A stretch of DNA of 64,000 nt from an uncultured Pelagibacteraceae bacterium (GTDB taxonomy: Bacteria > Pseudomonadota > Alphaproteobacteria > Pelagibacterales > Pelagibacteraceae): NCBI GenBank assembly GCA_902596975.1, contig CACJWS010000002.1, positions 79,487-143,486 of the forward strand, in the 5' to 3' direction. The position numbers were made by a program, and so were the translations under genes. The number at the start of each line of letters is the position of its first letter. The first letter of the stretch is position 1. Of this stretch, positions 48,701-57,339 are shown in pieces. The notes below the pieces were generated by a model, which was not told the origin of the DNA, searched no databases, and saw only the letters and a list, made by a program, of their open reading frames with translations.

Positions 48701-50200
48701 ATGGCAACAGACTTAAGAATATCAAATATATCAAAAATATATCCAGGGTGTATAGCTAATGATAATGTATCCCTTCAATTTAAAAGTGGAAAAATATACG
48801 CACTATTAGGAGAGAACGGAGCTGGAAAATCTACGTTGGTAAAAATTTTGTCCGGTATAATAAGCCCAGATAATGGTGAGGTTTTTTTAAATGAAAAAAA
48901 TTTAAAATTAAGTTCTCCACTCGATGCCAAAAAAAATAAAATTGGAATGGTTTTTCAGCATTTCAATTTATTTGAAACTTTATCAGTATTTGAAAACTTA
49001 AGCATAGATGCAACTGAGGATAACAAAAGTTTAAGGGTAAGAATAAATGAAATATTAAAAAAATATAACTTTAGTATTGACCTTGATGTTCCTGTATTAA
49101 ATTTATCAGCAGGGCAAAAGCAAAAAGTTGAGATTATAAGATGCCTTTTAAGAAGCCCTAAAGTTCTAATCATGGATGAGCCTACATCTGTTTTGACTGA
49201 GCAGGAAACAGAGGAATTATTTATATCTTTAAAAAAATTCTGTGATGAAGGAATATTAATTATTTACATAACTCACAAATTAAAAGAAGTTTTGTCTTTA
49301 TGCGATGAGGTTGCAGTCATGCGAAAAGGTAAGGTTGTATCTGTTAGTCAAACACAAAATGAAAAAGTTGAAACTCTCGCAAGTAAAATGGTTGGTCAAA
49401 AACTAGCAAAAATTAAGAAAAAAATTAATACTTCCAAAAATAAAGATGAGATATTTAAAGTAAAACATTTAAATTTTTATAGCGATGATCCTTTTGAAAC
49501 AAATTTAGTTAATCTAAATTTTTCTTTAAAGAAAGGAGAATGTTTAGGTATAGCGGGTATTTCTGGCAATGGTCAAAACGAACTCTTTCAAATTTTGAGT
49601 GGGGAAATAATTACACCTGATACATCAATCATTTTTCGAAATAAGGAAATTGCTAAACTAAATCCAAAGCAACGCCGTGAGTATTTAATGGCTTTTTCTC
49701 CAGAAGATAGAATATCTCAAGCAGCTGTACCTGAATTAAAAATTTATGAAAACGTAGCTTTAAATAATTTCAAATCATCTAATTTTTTTGAGAAGGGTTT
49801 GGTAAATGAAAGAAAAATTAAAGAGCATTCTAAGAAAATATTATCTGATTTTTCAGTAAATACTGACAATGTTGAATTAAAAAGTCAATTTCTATCAGGT
49901 GGAAATTTACAAAAACTTATTTTAGGGAGAGAGTTAATTACAGCTCCAGAATTATTAATTTGTTATAATCCAACATGGGGTCTTGATGTCGGTGCAATCA
50001 ATTATATTCATGAAACGCTTATAAAAATTAATGATGAAGAAAAATCAACGATTTTAATTTCTACAGATACGGAGGAACTATTAAAACTTAGCGATAGAAT
50101 TGCAGTTATTTATAAAGGTAAACTTTCAAAAATAATGCCTTCGGTGGAAGTGACTCCAGAAAAATTAGGAATCCTAATGGGTGGAGGATCGATTGATTAA
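48701..50200 (+). CDS. BMP-type ABC importer, ATP-binding protein
   Basis: A duplicated ATPase subunit (499 aa) of the sugar/nucleoside-type importers. Half one has Walker A GENGAGKSTLVK (about 38-49), LSAGQKQKVEI and LIMDEPTSVL; half two has a degenerate Walker A (GISGNGQNELFQ) and LSGGNLQKLILGREL. The degenerate second half is normal in this class (YufO/RbsA-like). The two permeases and a BMP binding protein follow, which points to purine nucleosides or related compounds as cargo. Confidence 0.92.
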   Translation: MATDLRISNISKIYPGCIANDNVSLQFKSGKIYALLGENGAGKSTLVKILSGIISPDNGEVFLNEKNLKLSSPLDAKKNKIGMVFQHFNLFETLSVFENLSIDATEDNKSLRVRINEILKKYNFSIDLDVPVLNLSAGQKQKVEIIRCLLRSPKVLIMDEPTSVLTEQETEELFISLKKFCDEGILIIYITHKLKEVLSLCDEVAVMRKGKVVSVSQTQNEKVETLASKMVGQKLAKIKKKINTSKNKDEIFKVKHLNFYSDDPFETNLVNLNFSLKKGECLGIAGISGNGQNELFQILSGEIITPDTSIIFRNKEIAKLNPKQRREYLMAFSPEDRISQAAVPELKIYENVALNNFKSSNFFEKGLVNERKIKEHSKKILSDFSVNTDNVELKSQFLSGGNLQKLILGRELITAPELLICYNPTWGLDVGAINYIHETLIKINDEEKSTILISTDTEELLKLSDRIAVIYKGKLSKIMPSVEVTPEKLGILMGGGSID

Positions 50201-51272
50201 AATTGAAAAAAGGAATGATGTTCCAACGACATTGTATTTTTTTACTCCATTTATTGCAATCATTCTAACAATTATAGGTGGTGGTATTATTTTCTATACT
50301 TTAGGTTTTAATCCAATTGAAGCACTTAAGTTTTATTTTATAACCCCCATTTCTAATTTATATGGTTTTAGTGAATTATTACTTAAAGCAACTCCATTAT
50401 GTTTAATTGCTATTGGTTTATCATTTTGTTTCAAAAGTAATAATTGGAATATTGGTGCTGAAGGACAATTAACTTTTGGAGCAATTGTAGGAGGGGGGGT
50501 TGCTCTCTTATTTTATAATCAAGAAGGATTTTACATTTTGCCTTTAATTATTATCGCAGGAGCAATTGGAGGAATGATTTTTGCACTTATTCCTGCAATT
50601 CTTAAAACTTATTTTAATACTAACGAAATTTTAGTTAGTCTAATGTTAGTTTATGTCTCAAAGTTGATTTTAGATTACTTAGTGGTTGGTCCATGGAGTA
50701 ATCCAGAGGGATTTAATTTTCCAGAGACAAGACAATTTAGTGACTCTGCTAGAATGCCACTATTATTTGAGGGTTTAAGAATTCATGCAGGAATACTTAT
50801 CGCTCTTGCAGCAGTCTTCGTTAGTTGGTTTGTGCTCTATAAAACTTATTTAGGTTTTCAGATTAAAGTGTCTGGTTTAAGTTTAAAAACTGCAAAATAT
50901 GCAGGATTTAAAGGAAAGACAATGATTTTGATTGTTTTCATGATTAGTGGTGCTTGTGCCGGAATGGCCGGTGTTGGTGAAATTACTGGGCCTATTGGAC
51001 AACTACATAGAATGATATCTCCAGATTATGGTTTTACAGCAATTATTGTTGCTTTTTTAGGTCGTCTTAATCCATTTGGTATAATATTTGCGTCATTAGT
51101 AGTTTCTTTGACCTACTTAGGTGCAGAAACGACTCAAATTTTTTTACAGATACCTCAATACACTGGTCAAGTATTTCAGGGTATGATCTTATTTTTCTTA
51201 CTCGCATCTGATTATTTACTTTTTTTCAAAATTAAATTTCAAAATTTTAATAAAAATGAGCTTAGACATTAG
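50193..51272 (+). CDS. BMP-type ABC importer, permease 1
   Basis: Integral membrane permease (about 359 aa) of the YufP type, with the conserved SNNWNIGAEGQLTFGAIVGGG and SGLSLKTAKYAGFKG segments. I favour a TTG start at 50193, five bases after GGAGG and overlapping the ATPase stop; GTG at 50181 is the alternative. It overlaps the second permease by 17 bp. Confidence 0.9.
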   Translation: MIKIEKRNDVPTTLYFFTPFIAIILTIIGGGIIFYTLGFNPIEALKFYFITPISNLYGFSELLLKATPLCLIAIGLSFCFKSNNWNIGAEGQLTFGAIVGGGVALLFYNQEGFYILPLIIIAGAIGGMIFALIPAILKTYFNTNEILVSLMLVYVSKLILDYLVVGPWSNPEGFNFPETRQFSDSARMPLLFEGLRIHAGILIALAAVFVSWFVLYKTYLGFQIKVSGLSLKTAKYAGFKGKTMILIVFMISGACAGMAGVGEITGPIGQLHRMISPDYGFTAIIVAFLGRLNPFGIIFASLVVSLTYLGAETTQIFLQIPQYTGQVFQGMILFFLLASDYLLFFKIKFQNFNKNELRH

Positions 51273-52188
51273 TTTTATTGGTGTTTTAATAGGATCAATT
51301 ATGGCATCTTCAGTGCCGCTAATTCTAGCTGCATCAGGTGAATTAATCACTGAAAGATCGGGCGTTTTAAATTTAGGTGTCGAAGGAATGATGATAATAG
51401 GAGCAATTTCTGGTTTTGCTTTAATGGTAATAACAGATAACCTTTTTATTGCAATTATTGGATCAATGTTGTCTGGTGTTATAATTTCATTAATATTTGG
51501 ATTTTTAACACAATCACTGCTGACAAATCATGTTGCAACGGGATTAGCATTAACAATTTTTGGTATTGGTCTTTCAGCAATGTTAGGAAAAAATTTTGTT
51601 GGTATTCCTGGAAAAGATTTTCCAATTTTATTTTCAAGTTTAAGAGAAAGTATTCCGTTTTTTGGTCCAATATTATTTGGACACTCTATAGTTTTATATT
51701 TTGCTTTTGCTTTACCATTTTTAACTAATTATTTTTTGAAAAAAACTAAATTAGGTTTAGTTGTTAGAGCTGTTGGCGATTCGCCTGTTTCGGCATCAAA
51801 TCAAGGTATTAATGTTATTTTGGTTAGATACTGTTGTATTCTTTATGGAGGAGGCATGTGTGGTTTAGCTGGAGCTTATTTATCTTTAATATACACTCCA
51901 CAGTGGATTGAGAATATGACAGCTGGAAGAGGATGGATAGCTCTGGCTTTGGTTGTATTTGCAACCTGGAGTCCAATAAAAGTTTTAATTGGTGCAATAA
52001 TTTTTGGCGGAATATCAATATTACAATTACATATGCAGGCTGTTGGATTTAGAATTCCAGTTCAATTTTTAATTGCACTACCTTACCTGATGACAATAAT
52101 AGTTTTAGTTGTAATCTCCCGCGATAGTAGAAAAATAAAACTAAACACTCCAACTTCTTTGGGAAGAATATTCTATAAAGAAAAGTAA
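51256..52188 (+). CDS. BMP-type ABC importer, permease 2
   Basis: 310-aa permease of the YufQ type: ITERSGVLNLGVEGMMIIGA near the start, LGLVVRAVGDSPVSASNQGI in the cytoplasmic loop that contacts the ATPase, and GRGWIALALVVFATWSP. About eight to ten membrane helices. It completes the membrane part with permease 1 and is followed by 87 bp before the binding protein gene, which has its own strong ribosome site. Confidence 0.93.
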   Translation: MSLDISFIGVLIGSIMASSVPLILAASGELITERSGVLNLGVEGMMIIGAISGFALMVITDNLFIAIIGSMLSGVIISLIFGFLTQSLLTNHVATGLALTIFGIGLSAMLGKNFVGIPGKDFPILFSSLRESIPFFGPILFGHSIVLYFAFALPFLTNYFLKKTKLGLVVRAVGDSPVSASNQGINVILVRYCCILYGGGMCGLAGAYLSLIYTPQWIENMTAGRGWIALALVVFATWSPIKVLIGAIIFGGISILQLHMQAVGFRIPVQFLIALPYLMTIIVLVVISRDSRKIKLNTPTSLGRIFYKEK

Positions 52189-52275
52189 TGTTAGCTATTC
52201 GAAAATAAACATTTTTTTTTTTATTTTTTTGATTAACTTAAAAACATCATAAAAAAAATTTAAAGGGGAAATCAA

Positions 52276-53340
52276 ATGTATAAAAACTTTTTGAGATACT
52301 TAATTTCTGCAATTTTTTTAATTACTTTTAGTATAAGTGCAAAAGCAGACTTTAAGGTTGGATTCGTTTACATCGGTCCAACAGGAGACCATGGTTGGAC
52401 ATACCAACATGATGAAGGAAGAAAAGCTGTTGAAGCTGCAGGGATAAAAACTACTTATGTGGAAAGTGTTAAATATGGTGCTGATGCAGAGAGAGTAATC
52501 AGACAACTTGCTCAATCAGGCCATGACCTAATATTTACCACTAGCTTTGGATATATGGATGCGACGAACAAAGTAGCCAAAGACTTTCCAAACGTGAAAT
52601 TTGAGCATGCAACTGGATACAAGAGAGAACATTCAAATGTTTCAACATATTCTGCTAGATTTTACCAAGGAAGAACTATTTTGGGCCATATTGCTGGTAA
52701 ATTAACAAAAACTAACACTATTGGCTACATAGCATCATTTCCTATTCCTGAAGTTATAAGAGGAATAAACGCAATGACTTTAGCTGCTCAAAAAGTAAAT
52801 CCTAATATCAAAACAAAAATAGTTTGGGTATTTAGTTGGTATGATCCTGGTAAAGAAGCCGAAGCGGCGCAAGCATTAATCGATCAAGGTGCAGACATCA
52901 TAATGCAACATACAGATAGTACAGCTCCAGTCCAAACTGCAGAAAAGGCAGGAATTTGGTCTTTTGGACAAGCAAGTGACATGCAGAGATTTGCTCCAAA
53001 ATCAATTTTAACATCAATTATAGACGATTGGGCTCCTTATTATGTTGAAAGAGCGATTGCTGCAAGAGATGGAACATGGAGTCAACAAGATACTTGGCAT
53101 GGTCTAAAAGAAGGTATGGTTGCGATGTCACCATATAACAAAGGAATGGGCGCTGATCTTGTTAAAGAAGCAGAACAGCTTCAAAAAGATCTAGCATCAG
53201 GAAAAATTCACTCTTTCACAGGTCCTATATACGATCAAAAAGGTAACATCCTTGTTGCAGAAGGAAAAGTTGCTGACGATGGAATGTTATTAGGAATGAA
53301 TGTTTATGTTAAAGGTGTAGAGGGAGATATTCCAAAATAA
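52276..53340 (+). CDS. BMP family substrate-binding lipoprotein-like protein of the ABC importer
   Basis: Periplasmic binding protein (354 aa) of the PnrA/BMP family. Signal peptide about 1-24 (ending SAKA; no lipobox Cys). The mature part has VGFVYIGPTGDHGWTYQHD, FTTSFGYMDATNKVAKDFP, and HTDSTAPVQTAEKAG, as in nucleoside-binding BMP proteins. AAAGGGGA sits 8 bases before the ATG. A terminator follows. The neighbouring phosphoribosyltransferase fits purine salvage. Confidence 0.92.
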   Translation: MYKNFLRYLISAIFLITFSISAKADFKVGFVYIGPTGDHGWTYQHDEGRKAVEAAGIKTTYVESVKYGADAERVIRQLAQSGHDLIFTTSFGYMDATNKVAKDFPNVKFEHATGYKREHSNVSTYSARFYQGRTILGHIAGKLTKTNTIGYIASFPIPEVIRGINAMTLAAQKVNPNIKTKIVWVFSWYDPGKEAEAAQALIDQGADIIMQHTDSTAPVQTAEKAGIWSFGQASDMQRFAPKSILTSIIDDWAPYYVERAIAARDGTWSQQDTWHGLKEGMVAMSPYNKGMGADLVKEAEQLQKDLASGKIHSFTGPIYDQKGNILVAEGKVADDGMLLGMNVYVKGVEGDIPK

Positions 53341-53356
53341 TTTTAGATAAAAAATT

Positions 53357-53388
53357 AAAAAGGCTAACTAATTAAGTTAGCCTTTTTT
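53357..53388. terminator. bidirectional intrinsic terminator
   Basis: GGCTAACT (53362-53369) and AGTTAGCC (53375-53382) form an 8-bp stem with an AATTA loop, flanked by A-rich sequence on the left and six T on the right. It ends the ABC operon on the plus strand and overlaps the stop codon of the convergent phosphoribosyltransferase gene. Confidence 0.9.
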
Positions 53389-53908
53389 ATGAATGTTTTT
53401 TCTTTAAACCATTGATGTCTATTTCATCGTAATATTCTGATGGTTGAACTATCCACGGATCACCATCTAGTAAAATTGGACAAAAATCTGGTGTAAAAGA
53501 AGAAGACTTTTTCTTCCAAAGGCAAGCTGTTTTAATTTCTTCAATATGGTTTTTTACAGGAGCATATTTTTTTAACCATTTAATACTTTCATTCAAAGTA
53601 AGCCCAGTATCAGATAAGTCATCAACTAATAAAACATTTTTAAAATCTTCATTTTTAGCTATTGAGCTTATGTCTCTTGCAAAAATAAGTTCACCCTGTT
53701 TATTTTCTACAGTTTCTCCAGAATAACTCTGAATAACAACATAAGCAGTGGGCAATTTAAATATTCTTGATAGCATATCAATTATAGGAGCTGCACCCCT
53801 CATTATTCCGACTAAAACAGATGGTTTGTAATTTTTTTCAATTGTAAGAGCTAACTTTTCAACTGCTAATTTATAATCTTCATAATTGATTATTAATTTT
53901 TCTGCCAT
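53387..53908 (-). CDS. purine-type phosphoribosyltransferase
   Basis: Type I phosphoribosyltransferase that would turn a free base and PRPP into a nucleotide. The PRPP motif VLLVDDLSDTGLTL and the N-terminal SVLVGIMRGAAPI loop are clear. I use ATG 53908 (MAEKLIINYEDY); a further ATG at 53923 would add five residues. The 173-aa length and DPWIVQPSEY C-terminus resemble xanthine/hypoxanthine-guanine enzymes (COG2236 group). It converges on the BMP importer, consistent with purine salvage. Base preference is not shown. Confidence 0.85.
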   Translation of the reverse strand: MAEKLIINYEDYKLAVEKLALTIEKNYKPSVLVGIMRGAAPIIDMLSRIFKLPTAYVVIQSYSGETVENKQGELIFARDISSIAKNEDFKNVLLVDDLSDTGLTLNESIKWLKKYAPVKNHIEEIKTACLWKKKSSSFTPDFCPILLDGDPWIVQPSEYYDEIDINGLKKKHS

Positions 53909-53950
53909 AAAATTTGGTAACATAAAAAAAAAAAATTAAAAAGGAGAATT

Positions 53951-54241
53951 ATGAAAGGTTACTGGATTGCAACTTACAGTGAAATTAAAGACCCTGAAAG
54001 AATGAAAAAATATGCAGATAAAGCAAAGGAAGCTGTATTAAAACATTCTGGAAAAATTTTAGCTCGTAGTGCTAATAACATTGCACTTGAGGGTAGAGAA
54101 ATGGTTAGAATAGCACTTGCAGAGTTCCCTGACGTGGAAACTGCTAAAAAATGCTATGATTCTGAAGAATATGTTGAGGCAAGAACATATCTTAAAGACA
54201 ATGTAATTAGAGAACATATGATATTTGAAGGAATGGAATAA
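53951..54241 (+). CDS. DUF1330 family protein (copy 1)
   Basis: A 96-aa ferredoxin-like-fold protein: MKGYWIATYSEIKDPERMKKYADKA, then the SEEYVEARTYL segment typical of DUF1330. AAGGAG precedes the start. A second, related copy follows 18 bp later. Function unknown; the fold is shared with dimeric alpha/beta-barrel monooxygenases. Confidence 0.88.
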   Translation: MKGYWIATYSEIKDPERMKKYADKAKEAVLKHSGKILARSANNIALEGREMVRIALAEFPDVETAKKCYDSEEYVEARTYLKDNVIREHMIFEGME

Positions 54242-54259
54242 CACAGAAAAGGGGCAAAT

Positions 54260-54556
54260 ATGAAGGCATATTGGGTGAGTTTGTATACAGAGATTTTAGA
54301 CCAAGATAACTTAAAAAAATATGGTGAAAATGCAATACCAGTTATAAAAAAATTTGGTGGAACTCCTGTAGTTAGAGGAGGAAAACTAAAATATTATAGT
54401 GGTGATAAAGTATTAAGAACCGTCATTTGGGAATTTCCCAGTTATGACAAAGCCATATCTTGTCATGACTCAGAAGATTATTTAAAAGCTTGGTCTTATG
54501 CAGAACAAACCACAAAAAGACATATGTTTATCGTGGAGGGCGCTAATACTGAATAG
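54260..54556 (+). CDS. DUF1330 family protein (copy 2)
   Basis: 98 aa, similar in layout to the preceding gene (MKAYWVSLYTEILDQDNLKKYGENAIPVI, then SEDYLKAWSY and a C-terminal HMFIVEGA). The two copies share start and end motifs but differ in most positions, so they are an old tandem duplication, perhaps forming a heterodimer. AAGGGG lies upstream. The 3' end overlaps the AlkA-like gene by 14 bp. Confidence 0.86.
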   Translation: MKAYWVSLYTEILDQDNLKKYGENAIPVIKKFGGTPVVRGGKLKYYSGDKVLRTVIWEFPSYDKAISCHDSEDYLKAWSYAEQTTKRHMFIVEGANTE

Positions 54557-55169
54557 TATCATCGTCAATTGAACGCCACAAATACCAAGTTGCAACAGAA
54601 CAATATGGAGAAAATTTTTTTTGAAGTTTTTTTATAAAAGTTTCAGGTGGAAAATATTTTTTTTTATAGTTATTTGATATTGCTCTTAATAATCCAATGT
54701 CCTGAATTGGCCAGATATTTGACCTATTATAAGTAAATAACAAAATCATCTCTGCTGACCATCTTCCTATCTGTCTTAAAGTTGATAGATATATAATGGC
54801 TTCTTCATCGTTCATTTTCGGAATTAATCTTGGATTAAAAGTTTTATCTTTAAATTTTTGAGACATTTCCAAGATACCCCTTATTTTTTGACGACTAAGA
54901 CCACATTTTTTTAGTTGCGATGTTTTTAGCTTGGAAACAGTTTTTGGATTAATTTTTTTTTTACATGCCAATTCAAATTTTTTAAAGACAGAGTCTGCAG
55001 CAGCAACACTTATTTGTTGTCCTATTATACTTTTGCATAAAGAATAAAAGACATCTTTTCTAGTAGTTAAATTATTATCTTTATATTTTTTAATCAATGA
55101 TCTCATGATACTATCTTTTTTTGAAAGATGTTTTCTAGCTTTTGTCCAATATGGTGGTGCCTTACTCAT
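54543..55169 (-). CDS. DNA-3-methyladenine glycosylase II-like (HhH-GPD)
   Basis: Base-excision repair glycosylase. The 208-aa protein has CKSIIGQQISVAAADSVFKKF, LKKCGLSRQKIRGI, the helix-hairpin-helix LRQIGRWSAEMILLF and the catalytic Asp in WPIQDIGLLRAI. This is the AlkA/MPG2-type HhH-GPD fold without the extra N-terminal AlkA domain, as in many alphaproteobacteria. The start overlaps the end of the EamA gene by 8 bp. Confidence 0.9.
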   Translation of the reverse strand: MSKAPPYWTKARKHLSKKDSIMRSLIKKYKDNNLTTRKDVFYSLCKSIIGQQISVAAADSVFKKFELACKKKINPKTVSKLKTSQLKKCGLSRQKIRGILEMSQKFKDKTFNPRLIPKMNDEEAIIYLSTLRQIGRWSAEMILLFTYNRSNIWPIQDIGLLRAISNNYKKKYFPPETFIKKLQKKFSPYCSVATWYLWRSIDDDTIQY

Positions 55170-56043
55170 TTCTACTTACCGTTACTTGTTTATTTAAATA
55201 TATTTCTCTTCGAAATATAATGATAGATGATATTATTACCAGTGAAGCACCCATCAATGTTTTAATTGTAGGAATTTCATCCCAAATAAAATATCCAAAA
55301 GATATTGCAAATATTAATCCTAAATATTTAAGAGGTGTAACCAAAGAAACCTCAGATAATTTATAAGATTGACTTAACAATAAGTTAGCTGTTCCTCCTA
55401 ACAAGCCAATTGCACATAAAAGTAAAAAATCATTGAAAGATGGCATGATCCAACCAAATGGTATTGATAAAACTCCAACTATTGTAATTGCAAAAGAAAA
55501 AAAAAATGAGATCAACCAGACTGGTTCTGTGGATGAAAGTTTTCTAATTGTAATTGCAACGTAAGACATTCCAATACAAAAGATTATTGGAAATAAATAA
55601 TAAATATTTAAGCTAGAAAATCCTGGTTGGGTAATTATTAAAACACCAATAAAACCAACAAATACCGCGGCCCATCTATATACTCCTACTTTCTCACTTA
55701 GTAAAAATATTGATAGCAAAGTTGTAAATATAGGTGCAGCAAATGAAATACTTGTCACTGTTGCAAGTGGTAGGTTTCTTAATGCCAAAAATATTGCAGC
55801 TAAAGCTATCAGTCCTGAACAACATCTAATTAAATGTAATCCTGGTCTATTTGTTTTGTAAAAATCTCTAAATCTTCTCTTGGGAACTAAAAAAATAATT
55901 GGCAAAATACCAAATAGACCTCTAAAGAACATTACCTGTCCAATTGGATAATCTGATGACCACTTGACTATTACATCCATAAATGAAAAGGCACATATTG
56001 ATAAAAACATGTAAAAAAAGCCTAATTGATTTTTGGAAAGCAT
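55162..56043 (-). CDS. EamA/DMT family transporter
   Basis: 293-aa membrane protein with ten predicted helices in two EamA halves: FSFMDVIVKWSSDYPIGQVMFFRG at the start, and LLGGTANLLLSQSYKLSEVSLVTPLKYLGLIFA in the second half. Members export metabolites or take up small solutes; substrate unknown. Divergent from msrA by 34 bp. Confidence 0.9.
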   Translation of the reverse strand: MLSKNQLGFFYMFLSICAFSFMDVIVKWSSDYPIGQVMFFRGLFGILPIIFLVPKRRFRDFYKTNRPGLHLIRCCSGLIALAAIFLALRNLPLATVTSISFAAPIFTTLLSIFLLSEKVGVYRWAAVFVGFIGVLIITQPGFSSLNIYYLFPIIFCIGMSYVAITIRKLSSTEPVWLISFFFSFAITIVGVLSIPFGWIMPSFNDFLLLCAIGLLGGTANLLLSQSYKLSEVSLVTPLKYLGLIFAISFGYFIWDEIPTIKTLMGASLVIISSIIIFRREIYLNKQVTVSRNE

Positions 56044-56077
56044 GATAATAACTTTAGATTAATTAAAATTTTTAGCA

Positions 56078-56524
56078 ATGGAAATAGCAACTTTAGCACT
56101 TGGATGTTTTTGGGGACCTGAAATAAAATTTAGCAAGTTAGATGGAGTAATAAATACAGAGGTTGGATATTGTGGAGGTAATACTGAGAAGACATCTTAT
56201 AAAGAAGTATGTTATGGTGACACCAATCACGCAGAAGTAGTTAAAGTTGAATTTGACAATACTAAAATTTCTTATGAAGAAATAATAAGAAATTTTTTTG
56301 AATTTCATGATCCAACTACTTTAAACCGGCAAGGTCCAGATGTAGGTACTCAGTATAGAAGTGAAATATTTGTTCATGATGAAAATCAAAATAAAATCGC
56401 TAATAAAGTATTGAAAGAAATTAATGAAAAATTTAAGGGTAAAATCGTTACCAAAATATCAAAATCAAAAAATTATAACAAAGCCGAAGATTATCATCAG
56501 AAATATTTGGAAAAAAGTTTCTAA
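56078..56524 (+). CDS. msrA: peptide methionine sulfoxide reductase A
   Basis: Repairs oxidised methionine (S-sulfoxide). The 148-aa product has the active-site GCFWGPE (Cys at 9), GYCGGNTEKTSYKEV and NHAEVVKVEFD, FFEFHDPTTLNRQGPDVGTQYRS. Shorter than E. coli MsrA because it lacks the N-terminal extension. The stop overlaps the sulfurtransferase start by one base (TAATG). Confidence 0.96.
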   Translation: MEIATLALGCFWGPEIKFSKLDGVINTEVGYCGGNTEKTSYKEVCYGDTNHAEVVKVEFDNTKISYEEIIRNFFEFHDPTTLNRQGPDVGTQYRSEIFVHDENQNKIANKVLKEINEKFKGKIVTKISKSKNYNKAEDYHQKYLEKSF

Positions 56525-57336
56525 TGTCACTTATATCAACTGAGTGGCTAGAAAAAAATCTCTCAAATGTAAAAATAATTGATGGCTCTTGGCATATGCC
56601 TGCAACAAAAAGAAGTGGTAGAGAAGAATTTAATAAAGAGCATATACCAAATGCAATTTTTTTTGATATTGACGAAAATTGTAATAAATCAACCGACTTA
56701 CCACATATGTTAACGAATATTAGTTCTTGGGAAAATATACTATCATCTATGGGCATATCTAACAAAGACAAAATTGTGATTTATGATAATTCTGATGTTT
56801 TAAGTGCTTGTAGAGTATGGTTTAATTTAATTTACTTTGGCCATGATAAAAAGAAAGTACATGTTTTAGATGGAGGTTTTAATAAATGGAAAAAAGAAAA
56901 AAGAATAACTTCGGATAATAATGAAATTATTCAAACAACCAGCTACAAAGCAAAAGAAAATAATGAAATGGTTAAGAGTAAAGATCAGATTGACCAAAAT
57001 ATAATTAAAAAAAAATTTGATTTAGTTGATGCGAGAAGCAAAGATCGTTTTGATGGCATAACTCCAGACCCAAGAAAAAATGTAGGAAGTGGTTCAATAC
57101 CTAATTCAATTTGCTTACCATTTAAAACCCTTATCAATGACGATTTTACTTTTAAAAGTAAAACTGAAATTTCTTCTTATTTTAACAATTTATCTTTAAA
57201 TGACCCAGTAAATGTAGTGTTTTCATGCGGTTCTGGGATCACAGCTTGTGTTTTGGCACTTGCATATTCTCAAGTAAATAATAAGTATCTTCCAGTCATT
57301 TATGATGGTTCATGGGCAGAATATGGTAAAATATAA
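56524..57336 (+). CDS. sseA: thiosulfate/3-mercaptopyruvate sulfurtransferase
   Basis: Two-domain rhodanese (270 aa). Domain 1 has IKIIDGSWHMP and HIPNAIFFDID; domain 2 has the active-site loop FSCGSGITACVLAL with the Cys near 236. The CGSGxTA loop is the mercaptopyruvate sulfurtransferase type rather than CRxGxR of thiosulfate enzymes. It is coupled to msrA and is followed 3 bp later by the RND fusion protein gene. Confidence 0.92.
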   Translation: MSLISTEWLEKNLSNVKIIDGSWHMPATKRSGREEFNKEHIPNAIFFDIDENCNKSTDLPHMLTNISSWENILSSMGISNKDKIVIYDNSDVLSACRVWFNLIYFGHDKKKVHVLDGGFNKWKKEKRITSDNNEIIQTTSYKAKENNEMVKSKDQIDQNIIKKKFDLVDARSKDRFDGITPDPRKNVGSGSIPNSICLPFKTLINDDFTFKSKTEISSYFNNLSLNDPVNVVFSCGSGITACVLALAYSQVNNKYLPVIYDGSWAEYGKI

Positions 57337-57339
57337 AAT

